A DNA stretch of 64,000 bases from Hyphomicrobiales bacterium (lineage in GTDB: Bacteria > Pseudomonadota > Alphaproteobacteria > Rhizobiales > Rhizobiaceae). The DNA lies in the NCBI GenBank assembly GCA_900466605.1, contig UBMU01000012.1:248001-312000 (forward strand), in the 5' to 3' direction. Below the pieces are notes generated by a model that had not been told where the DNA came from, made no database searches, and saw nothing but the letters and a program-made list of their open reading frames with translations. This document shows, piece by piece, positions 55,866 through 63,156 of this stretch; position 1 is the stretch's first letter; each line of letters opens with the position of its first letter. Both the position numbers and the translations under genes were made by a program.

Positions 55866-56273
55866 TCAAAGGAGATTATATACAGGTTGGATATTACCGC
55901 GTGTCGCTCGGGAGTACGGGCACTCGTTGCGAGCCGCTTCAATCAGAGCCAGCGCAATCTCGCGATCAAGTCCCGGCAGGCGGATATCGAGGCGAATGCC
56001 GACGAGGTATCCGTCATCGTCCGAGGATAGATCCACGCTCGCATGTATTCTTATGTCCGCATGGAGCTTGATCCGCCTGTGGTCGGCGACATGATTGAGC
56101 GAACTCGCAAAACTCGCCGACCAGGCGATTGCGACAAGCTGCTCCGGGTTCGCGCCAAACCGATCACCGGCAGGAGCTGAAAGCCTGATGTCGATAGCAC
56201 CATCTGAGCTACGCGCGAAGCCGTTCTCGCGGCTGCCAATCGTCTCTGTCTTGGCAGTATGCACATGTTGCAT
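55866..56273 (-). CDS. OsmC/Ohr-family protein lacking the peroxidatic cysteine
   Basis: 135 aa from the ATG at 56273 (CAGGGT spaced seven bases). Clear Ohr/OsmC fold: NPEQLVAIAW, the long helix and C-terminal CPYSRATRGN with resolving Cys118. The peroxidatic position is Ser54 (AWSASF), where the canonical paralogue at 57862 has Cys50 (AWSACY). So it cannot carry out the usual thiol-dependent hydroperoxide reduction. It may be a ligand-binding or sensory relic, or use another mechanism. Between the epoxide hydrolase and the large regulator on the minus strand. Confidence 0.88.
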   Translation of the reverse strand: MQHVHTAKTETIGSRENGFARSSDGAIDIRLSAPAGDRFGANPEQLVAIAWSASFASSLNHVADHRRIKLHADIRIHASVDLSSDDDGYLVGIRLDIRLPGLDREIALALIEAARNECPYSRATRGNIQPVYNLL

Positions 56274-56326
56274 GATCATACCCTGGTAAAGGAGGAAGGC
56301 GCGCGCCATGCGCGCGCCGAACGAAG

Positions 56327-57634
56327 TCAGCCAGGCTTTCGTAAACTGCGGAAACCGGCCCGCACTTCATCGACGAACAGCTTGGGCTGTTCCCAGGCCG
56401 CGAAATGCCCGCCTTTTGCCACCTTGTTGTAGTGGACGAGGTTGGGGTAGGCGGCTTCGGCCCAGTTGCGCGGCGTCTGGTAAAGCTCATCGGGGAAGAC
56501 ACTTACCGCGACAGGCACCCTGACGCCCTTGGGAGCAAAGAACGCGAGCTTGTTTTCCCAGTAGAGACGAGCGGCCGATACGCCCGTATTGGTCAGCCAG
56601 AAGAGCGTGACGTTGTCGAGCACATCGTCCGGGCTCAGGCCTTCCTTCTGACCATCGAAGGAGCGTGCAATAAGCTCGAGGCTTCGGGCATCGTGGTCGA
56701 GCATGTATGTCGCAAGAGCGATCGGTGAATCAGCCAAGCCCGCAAGTGTCTGCGGACGCGTTCCCATCAGGAAGGCGTAGTAGACGTGCTTGTAGAAGAA
56801 AACGAGTTGATCGTAAGAAGCCCGTTCCTCATCGGATAGCCCTTCTGGAGCGGGAGCGCCCGCAAACGACGCGTTGTTGATCTCCTCCGGAATTGCTCCC
56901 GGCATGTTTGTGTGGATACCCAACAACTCGGGCGGAGCCTGCACGCCGATCATGTCGGTGACGACGGCTCCCCAGTCGCCACCCTGAGCGACGAAGTTCT
57001 TGTATCCAAGCCGCCGCATCAGGGCGATCCAGGCAGTCGCGATCTTCTCCGGCCCCCAGCCCGTGGCGTCGGGCTTTCCGGAGAAGCCATATCCGGGCAT
57101 TGACGGTATAACCACATGGAACGCGTCGGAGGCCGCGCCTCCGTACGCCGTCGGGTCGGTCAGCGGGCCGATGATCTTCAGTTGCTCTATGATCGATCCA
57201 GGCCAGCCATGCGTCACAATCAGCGGCAATGCATTTTCATGCTTCGAGCGCACGTGAATGAAATGGATATCGAGGCCGTCAATCTTCGTGATGAAGTTTG
57301 GCACGGCATTGATCCTGGCTTCGACCTTGCGCCAGTCATAGTCGGTCTGCCAGTGACGCAACACCTGTTTGATGGTCTTCAGCGGCACCCCTTGCGAGAA
57401 ATCGGTGACCGTTTCTTTTTCCGGTAAACGGGTACGGGCGAGCCGGGAACGAAGATCATCAAGATCTGATTCCGGAACGTTGACCCGGAACGGGCGGATA
57501 GCTTCGGCATCGCTCGATGCGAAGGAACGTCCAGGGAACAAGTCTGCGATACCGAGTGCAGCGATGCCGGTGGCGGCTGCACCTAGAAGTCGGCGTCGGT
57601 TGAGGTCGATAGTTTCGGTTCTGGTGGCGGTCAT
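56327..57634 (-). CDS. Epoxide hydrolase with Tat signal
   Basis: 435 aa. The N-terminus has an Asn-Arg-Arg-Arg-Leu-Leu Tat-type motif and hydrophobic run (to about residue 38). An EHN domain (about 44-150) precedes the alpha/beta-hydrolase core: HGWPGS oxyanion motif, nucleophile Asp220 in QGGDWGAV, and the catalytic His in KGGHFAAWE near the end. It hydrolyses epoxides to diols outside the cytoplasm. It is divergent from the canonical Ohr gene across the repeat region 57715-57784, which is the likely common control site. Confidence 0.91.
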   Translation of the reverse strand: MTATRTETIDLNRRRLLGAAATGIAALGIADLFPGRSFASSDAEAIRPFRVNVPESDLDDLRSRLARTRLPEKETVTDFSQGVPLKTIKQVLRHWQTDYDWRKVEARINAVPNFITKIDGLDIHFIHVRSKHENALPLIVTHGWPGSIIEQLKIIGPLTDPTAYGGAASDAFHVVIPSMPGYGFSGKPDATGWGPEKIATAWIALMRRLGYKNFVAQGGDWGAVVTDMIGVQAPPELLGIHTNMPGAIPEEINNASFAGAPAPEGLSDEERASYDQLVFFYKHVYYAFLMGTRPQTLAGLADSPIALATYMLDHDARSLELIARSFDGQKEGLSPDDVLDNVTLFWLTNTGVSAARLYWENKLAFFAPKGVRVPVAVSVFPDELYQTPRNWAEAAYPNLVHYNKVAKGGHFAAWEQPKLFVDEVRAGFRSLRKPG

Positions 57635-57714
57635 GGTCTCTCTCCTCGAGAAGTGGCGACTGACGTCTGCACGGTTGTGCTGCCGTAAAAGCTACGCGGA
57701 GGAGGGCCGTCGCT

Positions 57715-57784
57715 CACGTTAGGCGTTGTTAATCCTTGTTTGTTGGGGAGCCGCGGCAATCAACGTCTAACAACGCCTAACGTG
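57715..57784. promoter_or_regulatory. Inverted/direct repeats between the epoxide hydrolase and Ohr genes
   Basis: CACGTTAGGCGTTGTTA at 57715-57731 is the exact 17-nt complement of 57768-57784, with a 36-bp spacer. Within this, three copies of a 10-bp unit CAACGYCTAA occur: one inverted at 57719-57728 and two in direct tandem at 57761-57770 and 57771-57780. Tandem 10-bp units are the typical target of OmpR-type winged-helix proteins, and the large regulator nearby has that domain. Confidence 0.7.
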
Positions 57785-57861
57785 CGATTTCGGCCATGCG
57801 GCAGTATCTCTGTTGGCAGCACAAGGGTGCAGACATTCAACCAACACAGAGGAATTTGAAA

Positions 57862-58257
57862 ATGACCCACAAGGTTCTGTTCACCGGTAAAACGCACAAT
57901 ACCAACGGCCGCGATGGCGGCGCACGCAGCAGCGATGGCTACCTCGATATCAAGATGAAGCAGCCACATCCTGCCGCAGAAAATCTGTTCGGCGCGGCCT
58001 GGTCGGCCTGCTATATGGGTGCAATCGAGTATGCTGCCTCGCAAAAGCACATAAAGCTTCCAGCCGGAGTTGCGGTCGATGCCGAAATTGACCTGAACCT
58101 CGAAGAGGGCGCATACTTCCTCAGTGCCCGGCTCAATGTAAGCGTGCCTGGCATCGACCCCGCAGTGGCAACCGAGCTGTTGGATGATGCCCACAACATC
58201 TGCCCGTACTCGAAGGCAACGCACGGCAATGTCGATGTCGTGACGACCCTTATCTGA
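57862..58257 (+). CDS. ohr: Organic hydroperoxide resistance protein Ohr (canonical)
   Basis: 131 aa from the ATG at 57862 (AGAGGAATTTGAAA upstream). Both catalytic cysteines are present: Cys50 (AWSACYMG) and Cys114 (NICPYSKAT). The family reduces organic hydroperoxides with lipoyl-dependent recycling. It heads a plus-strand pair with the DUF3095 gene, after a 12-bp-stem intercistronic hairpin at 58265-58293. The neighbour on the other strand has the same fold with a Ser at the active cysteine. Confidence 0.93.
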   Translation: MTHKVLFTGKTHNTNGRDGGARSSDGYLDIKMKQPHPAAENLFGAAWSACYMGAIEYAASQKHIKLPAGVAVDAEIDLNLEEGAYFLSARLNVSVPGIDPAVATELLDDAHNICPYSKATHGNVDVVTTLI

Positions 58258-58264
58258 AGGACGT

Positions 58265-58293
58265 GCCGGGTCTGCCGCCATGGCAGACCCGGC
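58265..58293 (+). terminator. Intercistronic hairpin after ohr
   Basis: A perfect 12-bp stem (GCCGGGTCTGCC and complement) with a short loop and no T-run. It likely stabilises ohr mRNA or weakly attenuates read-through into the DUF3095 gene. Confidence 0.5.
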
Positions 58294-58320
58294 TGGAAAC
58301 TTGAAGGGTAGGAGGCTTCA

Positions 58321-59367
58321 ATGGACAAAGAATTCCGACAGCCTGAGGCCAGCCGCGATTTCGCTGAACTGCTGGACACAACAAGTTACACTCCATTGCC
58401 CGACGACTGGTTCATTGGCATCACCGACGTCATCGATTCAACATCAGCTATCGCCCATGGGCACTACAAGGATGTCAATTTCGCAGGCGCTTCGGCAATT
58501 GCGGCACTCGGCAATGCTTTTGGCAACTTCGAGTTTCCGTTCGTATTTCGCGGCGACGGTGCAGCATTTGCCTTCGACCCCGATGCAAAGGAAATCGCCA
58601 CCGGTGTCCTGCGGCGCGTTGCGGGATACGCTCGCGATCAATTGCGGCTCAATCTCAGGATCGGCCTCGTTGCCGTCAAAGATATACGGGCAGCCGGAAG
58701 TGACGTAAAAGTCGCGCGCTACGCTGCCTCGGAGACGGCCGCATATGCCATGTTCGCTGGCGGCGGGTTGACCTGGGTCGACCGTGAGATCAAAGCTGGA
58801 CATCACGTGCTGTTGCCATGCGAGGAATATGCGGCGCCAGATTTGAAAGGCTTGACTTGCGAATGGGCACCGATCCCAAGTCAGCGCGGCGACATCCTTT
58901 CCCTACTTGTGGAGCCACGGGACCACACAAAGCCGGAGGTCTTTGCCCTGTTGGCTGGGCGTCTGCTTACTGCGCTCGGCGTTAACGATGGCTCATCGCG
59001 CCCCGTTCCGGACGATGTTTTGATTAGCAAGGACGCCGCTGACTACCTTGGCGGCAAGGGATGGGCAGACGTCGTTCTGAATTCGGACTACAGGAGGTAT
59101 GACGATGTCCTTCGTCTGACCCTGGACTGTACGCCAGAGCAGGTAGACATTGTCGAAGCGTTCCTGACCTCGGCAAACCAACGAGGAGAAGTCTACTTCG
59201 GCCTCCATCGTCAGTCTCACGCCCTGATGACCTGCCTCGTGCCGAGTGGCGCACGCGGGGCGCATCTTCATTTCCTAGACGGAATGAGCGGTGGGTATAC
59301 AGCCGCCGCCTCGCTACTCGAGGCACAAAAGCACCTCGGCCCAGATTGGGAGCAGGGCGCGTTATAG
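58321..59367 (+). CDS. DUF3095 protein (nucleotide-cyclase-like)
   Basis: 348 aa of the DUF3095 family. The N-terminal ITDVIDST and VFRGDGAAFAF blocks resemble the two metal-binding aspartate motifs of class III nucleotidyl cyclases, separated by about 45 residues as in that fold. No transmembrane or sensory domain is seen. The function is unknown; a nucleotide-cyclase or cyclase-derived role is inference. It follows ohr by 63 bp and is probably co-transcribed. Confidence 0.8.
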   Translation: MDKEFRQPEASRDFAELLDTTSYTPLPDDWFIGITDVIDSTSAIAHGHYKDVNFAGASAIAALGNAFGNFEFPFVFRGDGAAFAFDPDAKEIATGVLRRVAGYARDQLRLNLRIGLVAVKDIRAAGSDVKVARYAASETAAYAMFAGGGLTWVDREIKAGHHVLLPCEEYAAPDLKGLTCEWAPIPSQRGDILSLLVEPRDHTKPEVFALLAGRLLTALGVNDGSSRPVPDDVLISKDAADYLGGKGWADVVLNSDYRRYDDVLRLTLDCTPEQVDIVEAFLTSANQRGEVYFGLHRQSHALMTCLVPSGARGAHLHFLDGMSGGYTAAASLLEAQKHLGPDWEQGAL

Positions 59368-59549
59368 GCTACAAGGCAACGCGTTTTGAGGACGAACTCC
59401 ATGGTATAGATGCCGTGATGGATTTCGTGGGCGGAAAATCACAAGCGCGGTCGTTCAAAGTACTGAAACGCGGCGGCATACTGTTTTCGGCCGTATCCAA
59501 GCCCGACGAGGCACTCGCGGAAAGACACGGAGCGACGGCGAAGTTTCGG
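59361..59549 (+). pseudogene. C-terminal remnant of a quinone-oxidoreductase-type dehydrogenase
   Basis: About 60 codons match the NADP-dependent zinc-type/quinone oxidoreductase pattern (VIGYKATRFEDEL, DAVMDFVGGKSQARSF, LKRGGILFSAVS, ERHGATAKF). The N-terminal half and catalytic region are absent, and the frame goes on into unrelated sequence right after an imperfect GC-rich hairpin (59548-59581). It directly abuts the DUF3095 stop. A deletion or insertion fragment. Confidence 0.75.
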
Positions 59550-60204
59550 GGACACTCACCAGCGTCGAAGCTGGCGTCCCCGGCCCGAAGTGGGCATTTC
59601 GGATTTCGGCGAAAGCTGAGCCATCGCCGTGCTGGTTATGTCTCGTTCCCCATCAACCGGGTGGCTCGGATTGCTTTACAAGCGCAAGTGAGAAGAAGGC
59701 GCCAATCGGGCACGATGGACGGCCGAAGAACATCGTATGGATGCAGCCGACCCTAAGCCGGAACAAGTTCGCTTTTGTGCCGTTCAAGAGTGCAAGTCGA
59801 CTTCGTCGCTGAAACGGAGCTTGAATATGTCCCGCGAAGATGGTGCTTGTCCTGGCCATGGAGATAAACATGGAAAAATGTCGGCGCCTCAGTTCGCCCA
59901 AGGTGGCAACCCGCATCGCCAGAAGGTGACCGCGCCCGCGGTCGACACAGACAATCCGCCACGACTGACCGATAATATGCTGATGATGATGCAGGCAATG
60001 CAAGGTCGTGCCTAGGCGCCGCGCGTGACCATCAACGTTTCTTCGTCCGACATCAAAGGGAGCTGTTCGCTTCGTGATTTTGTAAGCTTTGATCTCGCAA
60101 TGAATTAAACATCTGTGACCAACGCTGGAGCCAAAGGTGAAACCGATCGTCCATATGCTTTCGATCCTGCAGGCTATTGGTGATAAGCATGGTGGAGTTT
60201 AACC
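59550..60204. other. Mostly non-coding stretch after the remnant
   Basis: 655 bp. It holds one weakly supported small frame (see 59827) and, otherwise, mixed low-similarity sequence. The downstream half is AT-richer and ends at the LacI gene stop. No mobile-element end or repeat is evident. Confidence 0.4.
59827..60015 (+). CDS. Possible small protein, unknown
   Basis: 62 aa, MSREDG..., with a usable CGGAG site before the ATG. It is rich in Gly, His, Pro and ends in a methionine-rich stretch (MLMMMQAM). I recognise no family; the His/Met content might suggest metal handling but there is no homology to support it. Low confidence that it is expressed. Confidence 0.3.
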   Translation: MSREDGACPGHGDKHGKMSAPQFAQGGNPHRQKVTAPAVDTDNPPRLTDNMLMMMQAMQGRA

Positions 60205-61224
60205 CTATGAACTTTCGCGCACGATGAGCGCTCCTGGCGTCGGTTTAGAAATTGCGGGCGGGAGGGTTTCCTTGTTATCAATCAGATAAAGAAGCCTTTC
60301 CACTGCCGCCGTTGCGAGCTGTTCGACATCATTGTGGATCGATGAAATTGGTGTTGAGGCGTGGGCAACATAGTCTGTGTCATCGAAGCCCACGATGGCC
60401 AGTTCGTCCGGAATTTTGGTTCCGGTCTTGGCCGCCCAACGAAGCGCCGCAAGTGCGGTCAGGTCGCTTGTTGCGAATACCGCAGTAGGCCGGTTCTTAA
60501 CGGCCATGAGTTGTTCAATTGCACGAACGCCGGCCTCTATCGAGTGATCAAAGGGCGTTGCAACCAGTTCTGGATCGTAAGGGAGGCCGGCCTTTTCGAT
60601 CGCTTGTCGATAGCCCTGTAGCTTCCCGACGTTTCCTATCGATGCGGTGAAGGCGGGCCCCAACGTTCCGATCCGACGGTGCCCTCGCTCAATGAGATGC
60701 CTTGTCGCGTCAAATGCCCCCTGGCGTTCGTTGATGCCTACTGCGTCGATATCCTCGGCTTCTGTGTGGATGAGTAGCACTGTCGGAAAATGATTTCGCC
60801 GAAGCGCCTTCAGATGATCGAGCTTTGAATGGTCGATTGGATAGATCAAAAGGCCATCGACCATCCTTGAGCGGAATGCGGCGATTGCTCGCAGCTCCTC
60901 CTCAGGATCGCCGTTGGACGATGCGAACAACACGCTATAGCCATGCTTGCCGAGAGTTTTCTGAACCATGTGTGCGACGCTTGTCAGGACTGGGTTCGTA
61001 ATCTCGTGAAGGATCAGACCGATTGTATTGCTGCGGTTCAATACAAGGGACTGTGCGATCTGGTTCGGAACATAGTCCATTTCTGCGGCAGCGCTTCGGA
61101 TCAGGTCTCTTGCAGCCTGGGAGATGCGTGTACTTCCGCGCAGCGCCAGCGACACTGTGTTCGTTCCATAGCCGGTCTTCGCAGCTATGTCGGCCAGCGT
61201 GGTTTTCCGTTGTCCCATCGACAT
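60205..61224 (-). CDS. LacI-family transcription regulator
   Basis: 339 aa. N-terminal LacI HTH (TTLADIAAKTGYGTNTVSLALRG, then a hinge with YVPNQIAQSL) followed by a periplasmic-binding-type ligand domain (about 62-339). It diverges from the sugar importer operon and likely represses it through the palindrome AGTAACGTTACT at 61274-61285. Inducer unknown. Confidence 0.92.
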   Translation of the reverse strand: MSMGQRKTTLADIAAKTGYGTNTVSLALRGSTRISQAARDLIRSAAAEMDYVPNQIAQSLVLNRSNTIGLILHEITNPVLTSVAHMVQKTLGKHGYSVLFASSNGDPEEELRAIAAFRSRMVDGLLIYPIDHSKLDHLKALRRNHFPTVLLIHTEAEDIDAVGINERQGAFDATRHLIERGHRRIGTLGPAFTASIGNVGKLQGYRQAIEKAGLPYDPELVATPFDHSIEAGVRAIEQLMAVKNRPTAVFATSDLTALAALRWAAKTGTKIPDELAIVGFDDTDYVAHASTPISSIHNDVEQLATAAVERLLYLIDNKETLPPAISKPTPGALIVRESS

Positions 61225-61273
61225 AAAGTCCGATCTCAGAAGTTTTGAAAGAATCCACTTGCATCAATGCAGG

Positions 61274-61312
61274 AGTAACGTTACTACAGCAAGTGTCGCA
61301 GCGTTACTACAG
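61274..61312. promoter_or_regulatory. Candidate LacI operators in the importer promoter
   Basis: AGTAACGTTACT (61274-61285) is a perfect 12-bp palindrome with the central CG typical of LacI sites. CGTTACTACAG occurs twice, at 61279-61289 and 61302-61312, giving a second half-site about 23 bp away. They lie between the LacI gene and the permease start. Confidence 0.7.
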
Positions 61313-61356
61313 GGCCGAGGAGGGCTCTCGCAGCGAAAAAAATGGAGGATTTCGGA

Positions 61357-62223
61357 ATGCCGACCCGTTGGAGTCGCATTACGCCTCAGCTCGCCCTTGC
61401 GCCGGCTGTTGCTGTAACCGCTTTTGCCTTTGTTGGATCTGTTGGGTGGACGATCATGTTGTCGTTCACCAGCAGCCGTCGATTTCCCACTTACGAGTTC
61501 AGCGGCATATCGCAGTACGCGCGCCTATTTAGGGACAGCGCGTGGGCCCTGTCGCTTCAGAACATGGTGATCCTGGGAATCGGCAGCCTGTTGTCCATTC
61601 TTATCGGGTTCGTGCTCGCCGTTCTCGTTGACAAGGAAGTCCTGGGGCGGTCGCTCTTCCGGACGGTCTTCCTCTATCCTTTGGCGGTTTCGCTCATCGT
61701 CACCGGGATCGTATGGAAATGGCTCTTCAATCCTTCGCTCGGACTACAGCACGCCGCTGAATCCATCGGGCTAACAGGATTGAACCTGGACTGGCTCTCG
61801 TCCAAGGAAACAGTGATGTACGGCATCATCATTGCCTCCATCTGGCAAAGCACAGGCTTCTATATGGCGCTGATGCTGTCGGGGCTGAAGAATATCAACA
61901 GCGAAATATGGCAGGCTGCGCGCATCGACGGGATCCCGATGTGGCGTCTCTATGTCGAAGTCATCATACCGATGATGAAGCTGACCTTCATCACGTCCAT
62001 TCTTCTTCTGTCGATCGGTGTCGTCAAAGCATACGAGGTGATCGTGGCGATGACGAACGGCGGCCCTGGTGGCGGTTCATTCGTCCCTGCATTCTTCGCG
62101 ATCTACAGCTACTGGCAGAGACAGAACCTGGGATACGCGAGTGCCGCCGCCACATCGCTGCTGATCATCACCTGCCTGCTGTTCCTGCCATTCGTTCTCC
62201 TGCGCCGGAGGTCTGCATCATGA
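61357..62223 (+). CDS. Carbohydrate ABC importer, permease 1 (MalF/UgpA-type)
   Basis: 288 aa from the ATG at 61357, chosen because GGAGG stands eight bases upstream; an ATG at 61342 is possible. Six membrane segments and the coupling loop EIWQAARIDGIPMWRLYVEVIIPMMK. First gene of the operon; no binding-protein gene lies upstream, so it may be downstream of the window. It overlaps the next gene by 4 bp (ATGA). Confidence 0.91.
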   Translation: MPTRWSRITPQLALAPAVAVTAFAFVGSVGWTIMLSFTSSRRFPTYEFSGISQYARLFRDSAWALSLQNMVILGIGSLLSILIGFVLAVLVDKEVLGRSLFRTVFLYPLAVSLIVTGIVWKWLFNPSLGLQHAAESIGLTGLNLDWLSSKETVMYGIIIASIWQSTGFYMALMLSGLKNINSEIWQAARIDGIPMWRLYVEVIIPMMKLTFITSILLLSIGVVKAYEVIVAMTNGGPGGGSFVPAFFAIYSYWQRQNLGYASAAATSLLIITCLLFLPFVLLRRRSAS

Positions 62224-63152
62224 GTGCCGGGATCGACACAATGACACAAGCCACTTCCGTCTCGAAGGCCGTGGCCGCCCCCGTAGCGCGACGCCGAAAG
62301 AGAAAAGGCTTTGGCCCCAAGCTGGCAATCTTCGCTTTCCTTGCGATGTCAGCCGCCTTCTTCTGTGTGCCGCTCTACGTGATCATCGTCACCGCCTTCA
62401 AGTCGATGGACGAGATCCGGCTCGGGAACATCTTTTCCCTCCCGCAGACATGGACTGTCGAGGGCTGGCACTACGCGATGTTCGAAGCTTGCTCGGGCAC
62501 CGTGTGCACCGGGTTGTCGATGGGCTTCTTCAACTCGCTTTACATTCTCGCGCCGAGCCTGATCCTGTCGATCGCGATCGCCCTGGTCACCGGATACGCC
62601 ATGGCGGTCTGGAAGGTGAGGTGGGCCAACGGACTTCTCTTCACGATGTTCGTGTGCGCTTTCGTTCCGTTCCAGGTCATCATGTTTCCACTGATCAAGA
62701 TCGCCTCGACGCTCGGTGTTTTTGGGTCCGTGTGGGGAGTCGCGCTGGTACACGCCGCCCTGGCGCTACCGATCCTGACGCTGATTTTTACCAACTACTT
62801 CCGCGGACTGCCGTCGGACCTCATGTCGGCCGCGATGATCGACTCAGGCTCCTTCTGGGTCATCCTGCGGGAAGTCATCCTTCCGATGTCCGGCAACATC
62901 CTGATCGTCGTTCTGATCATGCAGGTGACGGGTATCTGGAACGACTTTCTTGTCGGCGCAACTTTCGGCGGCGCTACGGGTCAGCCGATGACGGTCATGC
63001 TCAACAACATGAGTTCAACGACGACCTCGGGCGCCGTCTACAACGTCATCATGGCAGGTGCGCTGCTGACCGCAGCGCCACCACTGCTGATCTACTTCCT
63101 CTTGGGCAAACTCTTCGTGCAGGGCATTACTGCCGGCGCTTTGAAAGGCTGA
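62220..63152 (+). CDS. Carbohydrate ABC importer, permease 2 (MalG-type)
   Basis: 310 aa, starting at the ATG at 62220 that overlaps the first permease stop. A basic N-terminal arm (APVARRRKRKGF) precedes six membrane segments. The coupling loop is DLMSAAMIDSGSFWVILREVILPM. Ends with the FVQGITAGALKG tail usual for MalG-like permeases. Confidence 0.92.
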   Translation: MSAGIDTMTQATSVSKAVAAPVARRRKRKGFGPKLAIFAFLAMSAAFFCVPLYVIIVTAFKSMDEIRLGNIFSLPQTWTVEGWHYAMFEACSGTVCTGLSMGFFNSLYILAPSLILSIAIALVTGYAMAVWKVRWANGLLFTMFVCAFVPFQVIMFPLIKIASTLGVFGSVWGVALVHAALALPILTLIFTNYFRGLPSDLMSAAMIDSGSFWVILREVILPMSGNILIVVLIMQVTGIWNDFLVGATFGGATGQPMTVMLNNMSSTTTSGAVYNVIMAGALLTAAPPLLIYFLLGKLFVQGITAGALKG

Positions 63153-63156
63153 ACAC

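Noticed and set aside
59550..59756. Continuation of the dehydrogenase reading frame to 59756
   Set aside because: Similarity ends at about 59549; the rest is arginine-rich out-of-context sequence and probably not translated as protein.
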